Below are positions 47,291 to 55,116 of a stretch of 64,000 nucleotides of DNA, one piece after another; position 1 is the stretch's first letter, and every line of letters starts with the position of its first letter. The notes beneath the pieces were generated by a model. The model was not told the origin of the DNA and ran no database searches. It saw only the letters and a program-made list of their open reading frames with translations. Both the position numbers and the translations under genes were made by a program. The stretch spans positions 1,736,001 through 1,800,000 of the forward strand of contig NZ_CP183332.1 of the NCBI RefSeq assembly GCF_048541825.1. Reading direction: 5' to 3'. Source of the DNA: Caulobacter sp048541825 (GTDB lineage: Bacteria > Pseudomonadota > Alphaproteobacteria > Caulobacterales > Caulobacteraceae).

Positions 47291-49500
47291 CCCTTGCCTT
47301 TTCGCGGGCCCACATGGTCGAAGGCCATCGGCAGATCCTTCACCTTTTGGCCGCGGCCCGACAGGCTGGGATTGGTCATGAAATAGTCGTGGGCCGAGAA
47401 GGCGCCCTTCTTGTCCCAGGCCGGATCGCGCGTGTAGCCGCCATCGCTGTTGAGGTTCCAGCTCTGGGCCTCGTCATTGAGGTTGGCGACCATGATCTGG
47501 TCCAGTACCTGCTGATGCACGGTGGGGTTCTCGACCGGCACCAGGGTTTCCACGCGGCGGTCGAGGTTGCGCGGCATCCAGTCGGCCGAACTGATGAACA
47601 GGCGCGTCTGCGGGCCGGGCAGGTCGGCGCCGTTGGCGAAGGCGACGATCCGGGCGTGCTCCAGGAACCGTCCGACGATGCTTTTGACCCGGATATTCTC
47701 CGACAGCCCCTTCACGCCCGGCCGCAGGCAGCAGATTCCGCGCACCACCAGATTGATCATCACCCCGGCCTGGCTGGCGGCATAGAGGGCGTCGATGATC
47801 TGGGGATCGACCACCGAGTTCATCTTGGCCCAGATGCCGGCGGGCTTGCCGGCCCGCGCATTGGCGGCCTCGAGGCTGATCATCTTCAGCAGGTCGGGCT
47901 TGAGCGTCTCAGGCGAGAAGCTCAGCTTTTCCAGCCCATGCGGCTGGGCGTAGCCGGTGATGAAGTTGAACAGCTTGCCGCCGTCACGGCCCAGCGGGCC
48001 GTCGCACGTAAACAAGGAAAGATCGGTATAAACCCGCGCCGTCTGCGGGTGATAGTTGCCGGTGCCGAAGTGGCAATAGGTACGCAGGGCCTCGCCCTCG
48101 CGGCGCACCACCACCGACAGCTTGGCGTGGGTCTTCCAGTCGACAAAGCCGAACACCACGTGGACGCCCGCGCGTTCCAGATCGCGGGCCCATTTGAGGT
48201 TGTTCTCCTCGTCAAAGCGCGCCTTGATCTCGACCAGGGCCGTGACGTTCTTGCCGTTGTCGGCCGCCTCGATCAGGGCCGCCACGATCGGGCTGTCCTT
48301 GGAGGTGCGGTACAGGGTCTGCTTGATCGCCAGCACATTGGGATCGCGCGCCGCCTGACGCAGGAACTGCACCACCACATCGAAGCTCTCGAAGGGGTGG
48401 TGAACCAGGATGTCCTTCTCGCGGATCGCCGCAAAACAGTCGCCGCCGTGGTCCCGCACGCGCTCGGGGAAGCGGGCGTTATAGGGCTTGAACTTCAGGT
48501 CCGGGCGATCAGGCGGGATCAGCTCGTCCATCTGGGCCAGGCCCAGCTTGCCGTCCACCAGGATGACGTCGTCGGGCTCGGCGCGCAGGCCCTCGACGAT
48601 GAAGTCGCGCAGGTCCTGGGGCATGGAGGTCTGGATCTTGACCCGCACCACCTGGCCCAGGCGACGCTTCTTCAGGCGCGCCTCGAACTCGCGCACCAGG
48701 TCTTCGGCCTCTTCCTCGATTTCCAGGTCGCTGTCGCGGATCAGGCGGAACAGGCCGCGGCCCTCCACCTCATAGCCCGGGAACAGGTGGCCCAGGAACA
48801 GGATGATGAAGCTCTCCAGCGCCACGATCCGTCGCTCGCGCTTCTTGCCGCGCGTGGTGACCGAGCCGATTTCCCAGAACCGCTGCACCTGGCTGGGCAC
48901 CGGCACCAGGGCGTACAGGTGCTTGTCGTCGGCGATGCGGCGCAGCTTCAGCGCCAGGCAGAAGCCCAGATTGGGAATGAACGGAAACGGGTGGGCCGGG
49001 TCGATGGCCAGGGGCGTCAGCACCGGGAACATCCGGGTCAGGAACAGCTCCTCGGCCTTGACCTTGTCGTCGCCCTCGATGTCCTTGGCGTCCAGAAGCT
49101 TGAGGCCCTCGCCCCACAGCTCGGCGCGCACGTCGCGCCAGATCTTCTGCTGATCGACCATCAGGTCGAAGGCTGAGGCGTTGATCCGCGTCAGCTGCTC
49201 GCCGGGCGTCAGGCCGTCCTGGCTGACCACCCGCACGCCCTCGCGCACCTGGCCCTTCAGGCCGGCCACCCGCACCATGTAAAATTCGTCGAGATTGTTG
49301 GCCGAGATCGACAGGAACCTCAGGCGCTCCAGCAACGGATGGCGCCGATTGGCGCTCTCTTCCAGCACGCGTTCGTTGAAGGCCAGCCACGACAGTTCGC
49401 GATTGATGAACCGCTCGGGCGAGGCCAGCAGCGCCTTGTCCAGGCGGCAGGCCGTGTCGGCTTCAGTGACGGGGGTCGGCAGGGGCGCGGCGTTGGGCAT
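47287..49500 (-). CDS. ppk: Polyphosphate kinase 1
   Basis: This about 737-residue enzyme (start MPNAAPLPTPVTE; an ATG 4 codons upstream is possible) makes polyphosphate from ATP. The N-domain has FINRELSWLAFNERVLEES and SANNLDEFYMVRVAG. The catalytic half has LVEIKARFDEENNLKWARDL, THAKLSVVVRREG and TYCHFGTGNYHP with the autophosphorylated-type His residues, and RGICCLRPGVKGLSENI. Polyphosphate delays cell-cycle entry in starving Caulobacter. It is the first gene of a ppk-lipoprotein-ppx operon and is preceded by a repeat element and by hdaA on the same strand. Confidence 0.97.
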   Translation of the reverse strand: MPNAAPLPTPVTEADTACRLDKALLASPERFINRELSWLAFNERVLEESANRRHPLLERLRFLSISANNLDEFYMVRVAGLKGQVREGVRVVSQDGLTPGEQLTRINASAFDLMVDQQKIWRDVRAELWGEGLKLLDAKDIEGDDKVKAEELFLTRMFPVLTPLAIDPAHPFPFIPNLGFCLALKLRRIADDKHLYALVPVPSQVQRFWEIGSVTTRGKKRERRIVALESFIILFLGHLFPGYEVEGRGLFRLIRDSDLEIEEEAEDLVREFEARLKKRRLGQVVRVKIQTSMPQDLRDFIVEGLRAEPDDVILVDGKLGLAQMDELIPPDRPDLKFKPYNARFPERVRDHGGDCFAAIREKDILVHHPFESFDVVVQFLRQAARDPNVLAIKQTLYRTSKDSPIVAALIEAADNGKNVTALVEIKARFDEENNLKWARDLERAGVHVVFGFVDWKTHAKLSVVVRREGEALRTYCHFGTGNYHPQTARVYTDLSLFTCDGPLGRDGGKLFNFITGYAQPHGLEKLSFSPETLKPDLLKMISLEAANARAGKPAGIWAKMNSVVDPQIIDALYAASQAGVMINLVVRGICCLRPGVKGLSENIRVKSIVGRFLEHARIVAFANGADLPGPQTRLFISSADWMPRNLDRRVETLVPVENPTVHQQVLDQIMVANLNDEAQSWNLNSDGGYTRDPAWDKKGAFSAHDYFMTNPSLSGRGQKVKDLPMAFDHVGPRKGKG

Positions 49501-49588
49501 GCGGGGAACCATAGGCGAACGGGGTTCTCACATGGTGAACGTGGGACGTGACGGGGGCAAGACACTGGAGCCCCTTGCAAACCAAGCC

Positions 49589-49700
49589 TGTCATCCCGGA
49601 CAAGTCCGGCGAACGCCGGGCGCAGATCCGGGACCGCCGGACGCGCTGAGCTCAGGCGTCGGTCCCGGATCTTCACGCTGCGCGCTCGTCCGGGATGACA
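49589..49700. repeat. Solo REPIN-like palindromic element, family C
   Basis: TGTCATCCCGGAC at the left is inverted as GTCCGGGATGACA at the right, with GATCCGGGACCG and CGGTCCCGGATC as inner inverted arms. The layout matches the A and B elements (GTCAT-type ends, two REP arms, GC-rich spacer), but no nuclease gene is beside it. It lies between the hdaA 3' end and the ppk start. Confidence 0.85.
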
Positions 49701-49722
49701 GCCGTTTTGAAGAGAAGGGCCC

Positions 49723-50418
49723 TCAGTCCTCCCCCTCATCCCCCTCAAACGCCAGCACCTCGCCGGCCAGCACCCGGGTAATCGCCCGCCCCTCCGCCGA
49801 CGCCGCCTCGTCCAGCTGGTCGACCGCCGCGATGGCCTCCAGCGACGAGCGGGGGATGCGGCGCAGCAGGTAGGGATAGACGTCGGCGGCCGGGGTCATG
49901 GCCCGCGCCGCGAAGGCCCGGCGCAGCACGGCCTCCAGCACGATGTCGTCAGGCTCGTCGATGCGGGCCACGGCGGTGGCGTTAAGCCGCGAGCGCAGAT
50001 CGGGCACCGCGCAGTCCCAGGCCACGGGCGCCAGCCGACCGGTCAGCAGCAGGGTGCCGCCGTCGACCCCGGCCATGTTGATCAGGTGAAACAGGTCCTC
50101 GTCGTCCAGATGGCCGCCCTGCGCCCGCCGGTCGGCGTCATCGACCAGCACGGCGCGGCCGCGCAGGGCGGCCAGGTCCAGCGGGGCTGCAAGGGGATTG
50201 GCGGCCTCGACCACCACGGCGTTGGCCTTCAGGGCCCAGTCGCGCGCCAGATGGGTCTTGCCCGCGCCGGCGGCCCCGATCAGGGCCAGCCGCCCGTCGC
50301 CCCAGCGCGGCCAGGCGTCGATCGCCGCGATCGCCTGGGCGTTGGTCGGCGAGGCCGCGAAGTGCTCCCGCGCGAACGACGGCGGGCTGTGCAGCGGCAG
50401 TCTGAACTGACGGGACAA
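49723..50418 (-). CDS. hdaA: DnaA-related replication regulator HdaA
   Basis: This encodes about 231 residues if translation starts at TTG (50418), giving (M)SRQFRLPLHSPPSFAREHF. No ATG in frame lies closer; the longer open frame runs back through unrelated genes and repeat B1. The AAA+ domain III of DnaA type has Walker A LIGAAGAGKTHLARDWAL, Walker B AVLVDDADR, and RLNATAVARIDEPDD near the sensor region. The DnaA DNA-binding domain IV is absent. QFRLPL at the start resembles the clamp-binding motif of Hda proteins, which stimulate DnaA-ATP hydrolysis with the beta clamp. In Caulobacter HdaA limits re-initiation. Confidence 0.9.
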   Translation of the reverse strand: MSRQFRLPLHSPPSFAREHFAASPTNAQAIAAIDAWPRWGDGRLALIGAAGAGKTHLARDWALKANAVVVEAANPLAAPLDLAALRGRAVLVDDADRRAQGGHLDDEDLFHLINMAGVDGGTLLLTGRLAPVAWDCAVPDLRSRLNATAVARIDEPDDIVLEAVLRRAFAARAMTPAADVYPYLLRRIPRSSLEAIAAVDQLDEAASAEGRAITRVLAGEVLAFEGDEGED

Positions 50419-50537
50419 GTCGGCGGCGTCCGGCGTGGTTACTGGGTGTGCTGGATATAGGCCGGGTGCGGCGGAAGCGCGAGCGGGGCGGGGCAGGGAA
50501 AGTGGGGATGGAGATGAGCAAATGTGGATGAAGCCGT

Positions 50538-50876
50538 TCAGAATCCCCACCGCACTGCCAACAACCCAAACCCCAGCAAGATCACCGGCCCGAACACCGC
50601 GAACGTCCAGCGGGTGATCCGCTCCGGCAGGAAGGTGTCGTAGGCGCCGTCCTTGCTCGCGCCGTACTTCACGGCGATGGCGGTCAGGGGGCATTTGAGG
50701 CCGAAGGCGGCGAAGACCACGCTCTCGACGGCGACCAGCGCGGCCGCCCCCCACAGCCAGGGGCCGTGCGCGCCGGTGATCCCGGCATAGAGGACGACGA
50801 GGCTGGCGCCGGCCATCACGACATAGATCACCGTGTGCAGGGCGCGGACCAGGGTCAGGCGTTGGGCGTCGGTCAT
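50538..50876 (-). CDS. Small integral membrane protein
   Basis: This encodes 112 residues with three or four transmembrane segments: near residues 12-31 (HTVIYVVMAGASLVVLYAGI), 40-58, and 92-110 (FGPVILLGFGLLAVRWG). The loop after the third region reads KCPLTAIAVKYGASKDGAYD, which recalls DUF2784-like small membrane proteins with a C-x-L-T motif. I am not certain of that link. It starts 27 bases from repeat B1 and is on the hdaA strand, separated from hdaA by about 120 bases. Confidence 0.75.
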   Translation of the reverse strand: MTDAQRLTLVRALHTVIYVVMAGASLVVLYAGITGAHGPWLWGAAALVAVESVVFAAFGLKCPLTAIAVKYGASKDGAYDTFLPERITRWTFAVFGPVILLGFGLLAVRWGF

Positions 50877-50903
50877 GGGGGCAGTCTAACCTTCCAAATA
50901 CTC

Positions 50904-51038
50904 CCGTCATTCCCGCCCTTGTGGCGGGAACCCCTGTTTCAGCTTGCACGTGAGGCGCAAGCGAAGTGCGCGCGCACTTCGCCCCTCCCGCACCTGCGGC
51001 GGATAGAGAGGTTCCCGCCACAAGGGCGGGAATGACGG
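50904..51038. repeat. REPIN-like palindromic element B1 (flanks GIY-YIG gene)
   Basis: Left arm CCGTCATTCCCGCCCTTGTG, right arm CACAAGGGCGGGAATGACGG, with a spacer that contains GAAGTGCGCGCGCACTTC and GCACCTGCGGCGGATAGA. It is an inverted copy of B2 at 51426-51560, matching over nearly the full 135 bases. It ends 15 bases beyond the stop of the GIY-YIG gene. Confidence 0.92.
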
Positions 51039-51053
51039 TGGAGGGGGCAGTGC

Positions 51054-51380
51054 TCAAACCTGCCTGGGAACCGGGGTCCATTCAAAGACGGCGGCATAGA
51101 GATCATCCCAACAAGGATTGTCGCGTTCGATCAGGTTGATTTTCCACTGGCGCGGCCACCGCTTGATCGAGGTTTCGCGCTGGATCGCCTCGGTCATCAC
51201 GTCGTGGATTTCGTACCAGACCAGGCGCTTGAGACCATATTGCCGGGTGAAGCCGGGCAATTGGCCTTCCCGATGCTGGCCAATGCGCGTGAAGAACTGG
51301 CCCGTAACGCCGGTGTAGAGCGTCCCCCGATAGTGGTCGGTCATCATGTAGACCGCGATCCAGGCTTCGCGTGGGACCAT
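51054..51380 (-). CDS. Single-domain GIY-YIG nuclease (copy B)
   Basis: This is a 108-residue GIY-YIG domain protein, about 69 % identical by hand count to the copy at 4017-4343. The ATG gives MVPREAWIAVYMMTDHYRGT. Motifs are IAVYMMT, TLYTGV (the YIG Tyr is present here), QHREG with the conserved Arg, LVWYEIHDVMTEAIQRE with Glu, and ERDNPCWDDLY with Asn. A longer reading (M at 51407) adds nine non-family residues. The gene lies between inverted elements B1 and B2 at distances similar to those of copy A. Its orientation relative to the flanking repeats is also the same. A DNA target in the repeats is inferred. Confidence 0.9.
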   Translation of the reverse strand: MVPREAWIAVYMMTDHYRGTLYTGVTGQFFTRIGQHREGQLPGFTRQYGLKRLVWYEIHDVMTEAIQRETSIKRWPRQWKINLIERDNPCWDDLYAAVFEWTPVPRQV

Positions 51381-51425
51381 GGCGGCTGCTCCCCGTTTTC
51401 GGACCAATACAGGAACAACACACTC

Positions 51426-51560
51426 CCGTCATTCCCGCCCTTGTGGCGGGAACCCCTCGCGCCGCCGCAGGTGCAGAAGGGGCGAAGTGCGCGCGCACTT
51501 CGCTTGCGCCTCACGTGCCAGCTGAAACAGGGGTTCCCGCCACAAGGGCGGGAATGACGG
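51426..51560. repeat. REPIN-like palindromic element B2 (flanks GIY-YIG gene)
   Basis: CCGTCATTCCCGCCCTTGTG at the left and CACAAGGGCGGGAATGACGG at the right. The spacer, read backwards, matches B1 base for base over most of its length, including GCACGTGAGGCGCAAGCGAA. It starts 45 bases upstream of the GIY-YIG start codon and ends 28 bases before the EcsC gene. Confidence 0.92.
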
Positions 51561-51588
51561 AGGGTATGGGGGCTAGTATATCTAACCC

Positions 51589-52371
51589 ATGCAACACCCA
51601 CCCCCCGACCTCGCCGCCTGGCGCGCCGCCATGACCAAGCCCGCCGGGCCCCTAGGCGGCCTCGCGCGCAAGGCGCAGGTCAGGATCAACCAGATCATCC
51701 CCGAAAAGGTCCACGCCGCGATCACCACGGCCATGGAGGGGCTGACGCGGGGCATCCTGACCGGGGCCGACTTCGCCACCGGCTCGCCCCAGCACGGCCT
51801 GACCCTGGACGAGAAGCGCGCGAAAGCCGCCGCCGCCATCGACGGCTGGAAGAAGACCGCCAGCGTCGAGGGCGGGATCACCGGGGCCGGGGGCTTTCTG
51901 GCGGCGGCGGCCGATTTCCCGCTGCTGATGAGCTTCAAGATCAAGCTGCTGTTCGAGATCGCCGCCATCTTCGGCCATGACGGGACCGACCTGGATGAGC
52001 GGCTCTACATCCTGCACATCTTCGAGCTGGCCTTTTCGGACGCCGGCCATCGGGCCCGGGTACTGGCGGCCATGGACGACTGGGACGCGCGGCGCCCAGA
52101 AAGGTGGGGGGCTGAGCGTCCCGACACGCTGGAGGCCTTCGACTGGCGGGCCTTCCAGCAGCAGTATCGCGACCATATCGACCTGGCCAAGCTGGCCCAG
52201 CTGCTGCCCGTGGTCGGCGCGCCGGTCGGGGCCATCGTCAACTGGCGGCTGGTCGAGTGGCTGGGCGTTACGGCGGTGATGGCCTACCGGATGCGGGAGG
52301 CGGGGGCGAGCACGGGCCCCACCACGGGGATTGCGAGCGCGCCGTCCCCCGATGGGGATGGGGATAAGTGA
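51589..52371 (+). CDS. EcsC family protein
   Basis: This encodes 260 residues. The middle part (EGGITGAGGFLAAAADFPLLMSFKIKLLFEIAAIFGHD) and AKLAQLLPVVGAPVGAIVNWRLVEWLG match the EcsC family, with glycine-rich hydrophobic hairpins that probably insert into a membrane. In Bacillus, EcsC accompanies the EcsAB ABC transporter, but here no transporter is nearby, as is common in proteobacteria. Function is unknown. The start MQHPPPDLAAWRAAMTKPAG is the only ATG before the domain apart from one at residue 15. It begins just after repeat B2. Confidence 0.88.
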   Translation: MQHPPPDLAAWRAAMTKPAGPLGGLARKAQVRINQIIPEKVHAAITTAMEGLTRGILTGADFATGSPQHGLTLDEKRAKAAAAIDGWKKTASVEGGITGAGGFLAAAADFPLLMSFKIKLLFEIAAIFGHDGTDLDERLYILHIFELAFSDAGHRARVLAAMDDWDARRPERWGAERPDTLEAFDWRAFQQQYRDHIDLAKLAQLLPVVGAPVGAIVNWRLVEWLGVTAVMAYRMREAGASTGPTTGIASAPSPDGDGDK

Positions 52372-52372
52372 T

Positions 52373-52532
52373 CCTTCTCCCCTTGCGGGAGAAGGTGGCG
52401 CGCAGCGCCGGATGAGGGGTCGATAGACCTTTCGGGATGAACGCCCCGCCTTGCGGGGCAAGGCTTTGAGGTTGGCGCGCCCCCTCATCCGTCAGCCTGC
52501 GGCTGACACCTTCTCCCGCAAGGGGAGAAGGG
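52373..52532. repeat. Palindromic repeat, family E copy 2
   Basis: CCTTCTCCCCTTGCGGGAGA opens the element and its inverse TCTCCCGCAAGGGGAGAAGG closes it. Inside are GGTGGCGCGCAGCGCCGGAT, GGGTCGATAGACCT and GCCCCGCCTTGCGGGGC. A degraded half copy is at about 19311-19371. Confidence 0.85.
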
Positions 52533-52584
52533 AAAGAACGGGGACTTGCGCGGGCGTTCAGCAAACTTATCCGACGCGCTGAAA

Positions 52585-52940
52585 CCTCCCGTATTCTGTA
52601 CCCACCTCGTCGCGAGGAAAGGGCGCAAGGCCAGCGACCATTGCGGCGGCGGGGGGTGATCGAGCGGGGCTGGGGTCGAGGGGGATACTCGACCGGTCCG
52701 GGGATCTGGTTGCTGGCCAGACCCGCCCGCCGTCGGCGTGGTTGAAGGCAACAGGGCGTGTCTGGCTGAAAGCCCGTCCTCTTCGACCGCCGGAACGCGC
52801 TGGAAACGGCGATATCCGGGTCCCGTTAAGGCCTTAAGAGGGCCACCCGACGGGAGGCTGGCGGAAAACGATGACGCGGAGCGCTCGGCTTCGTCGAAAC
52901 GGTTACTTCTATTCAATTCCGGACGTGGTCCGGACGCTCC
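52585..52940. ncRNA. Candidate structured RNA, strand and family undetermined
   Basis: Several strong hairpins occur in series: GGTCGAG/CTCGACC (52674-52694), TCTGG/CCAGA around 52705-52722, TCCCGT/ACGGGA (52821-52855) enclosing AAGGCCTTAAGAGGGCC, and TCCGGAC/GTCCGGA (52918-52934). The reading frames are unlike genes in this window. It could be a stable RNA such as 6S, but I could not match conserved motifs of RNase P RNA, tmRNA, SRP RNA or 6S RNA, so this is only a candidate. Confidence 0.25.
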
Positions 52941-52999
52941 GCGACCCTTTCCATCGCCATCGCAGCGAAAGCGCGGGGGTGTGAAGCTGTGCCTGCAAA

Positions 53000-53119
53000 T
53001 CCTCCCCCCAGCGGGGGAGGTGTCGGCCCGCAGGGACGACGGAGGGGGAAGTGATGCGGCGCGTCAGCCATCCTTCCCCCTCCGGTCCTTCGGACCACCT
53101 CCCCCTTCAGGGGGAGGAT
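53000..53119. repeat. Palindromic intergenic repeat, family D, copy 2
   Basis: TCCTCCCCCCAGCGGGGGAG at the left and CTCCCCCTTCAGGGGGAGGA at the right, with GGAGGGGGAAG and CTTCCCCCTCC inside, as in the copy at 16022-16136. It lies about 95 bases upstream of the aspS start. Confidence 0.82.
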
Positions 53120-53212
53120 CTGAGCTGCAGAATCCTTGACATCCACGCCCCCCCATGCGCCTTTCCGCGCCTTGCAAATCAACGCGTTCCCGCGATTTTC
53201 GAAGACTTTGTC

Positions 53213-55051
53213 ATGACCACGATGCACGCCTACCGCACCCACACCTGCGGCGCCCTTCGGGCTAGCGACACCGACGCCAATGTCCGCGTGTCGGGCTGGA
53301 TCCACCGCAAGCGCGACCACGGCGGCCTGGTCTTCATCGACCTGCGTGACCATTACGGCCTGACCCAGCTGGTGCTGCACCCCGAGACCCCGGGCTTTGA
53401 CATCGTCGAGCGCCTGCGCGCCGAGAGCGTGATCAAGGTGGACGGCAAGGTGCTGGCCCGCGACGCGGCGGCCGTGAACCCCAACCTGCCGACCGGCGCG
53501 ATCGAGATCCACGTCACCGCCGTGGAAGTGCTGTCGGAAGCCGCCGAGCTGCCGCTGCCGGTGTTTGGCGAGCCGGACTATCCCGAGGAAATCCGCCTCA
53601 AGCACCGCTATCTGGATCTGCGCCGCGAGACCCTGCACAAGAACATCGTGCTGCGCTCAAGGGTGATCCACTCGATCCGTCACCGCATGGTCGAGCAGGG
53701 CTTCCTGGAATACCAGACCCCGATCCTGACGGCCTCGTCGCCGGAAGGCGCGCGCGACTTCCTGGTGCCGTCGCGTCTGCACCCGGGCAAGTTCTATGCG
53801 CTGCCCCAGGCCCCGCAGCAGTTCAAGCAGCTGCTGATGGTTTCCGGCTTCGACCGCTATTTCCAGATCGCCCCCTGCTTCCGCGACGAAGACCTGCGCG
53901 CCGACCGGTCGCTGGAATTCTACCAGCTCGACATCGAGATGAGCTTCGTGACGCAAGAAGACGTGTTCGCGGCCATCGAGCCGGTGATGCACGGCGTGTT
54001 CGAGGAGTTCTCGGGCGGCAAGCCGGTGTCGCCGATCTCGGGCACCCACACGTTCACCAACGATTTCGGCGCCACGCTGGAGCATGCCGGCTTCGAGCGC
54101 CTGACCTATGCCCAGTCGATGAAGTGGTACGGCAGCGACAAGCCCGACACCCGCAACCCGATCAAGATGGCCGACGTCTCCGAGCACTTCCGCGACGGCG
54201 GCTTTGGCCTGTTCGCCAAGATCCTCGGCGCTGATCCGAAGAACCGGGTGTGGGCCATCCCCGCGCCGACTGGTGGTTCGCGGGCGTTCTGCGACCGCAT
54301 GAACAGCTGGGCCCAGGGCGAAGGCCAGCCGGGCCTGGGCTATGTGTTCTGGTCCGAGGACCTGGGTGCCTGGGGCGGCCCGATCGCCAAGAACCTGGGC
54401 GAGCCGACGCAGGCGCTGATGGAGTCGGTGGGCCTGGGCAAGGGCGACGCCGCCTTCTTCGTGGCCGGCGATCCGGCCGTGTTCGCCAAGTTCGCCGGCC
54501 TGGCCCGCACCCGCGTCGGCACCGAGCTGAAGCTGGTGGACGAGAACCAGTTCAAGTTCTGCTGGATCGTCGACTTCCCGATGTTCGAGTGGAACGAGGA
54601 CGAAAAGCGCGTCGACTTCTCGCACAACCCGTTCTCGATGCCGCAGGGCGGTCTGGAGGCCCTGGAGACCCAGGATCCGCTGACCATCCGCGCCTATCAG
54701 TACGACATCGTCTGCAACGGCTATGAGCTGTGCTCGGGCGCGATCCGCAATCACAAGCCCGAGATCATGCTCAAGGCCTTCGAAGTGGCCGGCTATGGCG
54801 CCGAGGTGGTGGAAGAGCAGTTTGGCGGCATGCTGAACGCCTTCCGCTTCGGGGCCCCGCCGCACGGCGGTCTGGCCCCCGGCATCGACCGGATCGTCAT
54901 GCTGCTGGCCGAGCAGGTCGCTATCCGCGAGGTCATCGCCTTCCCGCTGAACCAGCAGGGCCAGGACCTGCTGATGAACGCCCCGGCCGAGGCCGCGGAG
55001 CGCCAGTACAAGGAACTGCACATCCGCTCGGCCCCGCCCATCAAGGTGTAG
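53213..55051 (+). CDS. aspS: Aspartyl-tRNA synthetase
   Basis: This about 612-residue class IIb synthetase charges tRNA-Asp (start MTTMHAYRTHTCGALR; an ATG three codons later, MHAYRTH, is equally likely). The N-terminal OB-fold has VSGWIHRKRDHGGLVFIDLR. Class II motifs include FLEYQTPILTASSPEGARDF, CFRDEDLRADRSLEFYQLDI (motif 2) and GLAPGIDRIVMLLAEQVAIR (motif 3). The large bacterial insertion domain is present (residues about 290-430). Length is standard for bacterial AspRS. Repeats lie just upstream and a terminator downstream, so it is probably monocistronic. Confidence 0.98.
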   Translation: MTTMHAYRTHTCGALRASDTDANVRVSGWIHRKRDHGGLVFIDLRDHYGLTQLVLHPETPGFDIVERLRAESVIKVDGKVLARDAAAVNPNLPTGAIEIHVTAVEVLSEAAELPLPVFGEPDYPEEIRLKHRYLDLRRETLHKNIVLRSRVIHSIRHRMVEQGFLEYQTPILTASSPEGARDFLVPSRLHPGKFYALPQAPQQFKQLLMVSGFDRYFQIAPCFRDEDLRADRSLEFYQLDIEMSFVTQEDVFAAIEPVMHGVFEEFSGGKPVSPISGTHTFTNDFGATLEHAGFERLTYAQSMKWYGSDKPDTRNPIKMADVSEHFRDGGFGLFAKILGADPKNRVWAIPAPTGGSRAFCDRMNSWAQGEGQPGLGYVFWSEDLGAWGGPIAKNLGEPTQALMESVGLGKGDAAFFVAGDPAVFAKFAGLARTRVGTELKLVDENQFKFCWIVDFPMFEWNEDEKRVDFSHNPFSMPQGGLEALETQDPLTIRAYQYDIVCNGYELCSGAIRNHKPEIMLKAFEVAGYGAEVVEEQFGGMLNAFRFGAPPHGGLAPGIDRIVMLLAEQVAIREVIAFPLNQQGQDLLMNAPAEAAERQYKELHIRSAPPIKV

Positions 55052-55060
55052 AGCGAATAG

Positions 55061-55093
55061 AAAAAGGCCCCGGTCTCGCGACCGGGGCCTTTG
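55061..55093. terminator. Bidirectional terminator between aspS and pentapeptide gene
   Basis: AGGCCCCGGT and ACCGGGGCCT form a 10-base stem with loop CTCGCG. On the minus strand it is followed by TTTTT, on the plus strand by a short TTTG. It serves two convergent genes. Confidence 0.85.
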
Positions 55094-55116
55094 AAGTTTT
55101 CAGGGTCGCGTAGAGC

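Larger units (their letters stand above)
52372..53212. other. Gene-free 840 bases: two repeat elements and a structured region
   Basis: The gap between the EcsC gene and aspS contains element E2 (52373-52532), a GC-rich stretch with several hairpins (52560-52940, listed separately) and element D2 (53000-53119). Reading frames across it on both strands have odd composition and match nothing I know. Confidence 0.6.

Noticed and set aside
50419..51081. N-terminal extension of the hdaA frame through the membrane-protein gene and repeat B1
   Set aside because: It runs through unrelated sequence on the same strand and does not resemble any Hda protein; it is only an open frame.
52485..52916. 143-codon minus-strand frame in the gap before aspS
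   Set aside because: It starts in hairpin-rich DNA and ends in a repeat element, with Pro/Ser/Arg-rich composition and no family.
52585..52940. Assignment of the structured gap as RNase P RNA, tmRNA, SRP RNA or 6S RNA
   Set aside because: GAGGAAAG and ACAGAA-like strings occur, but the surrounding conserved RNase P motifs do not. No tmRNA tag frame, SRP tetraloop region or 6S signature was found.
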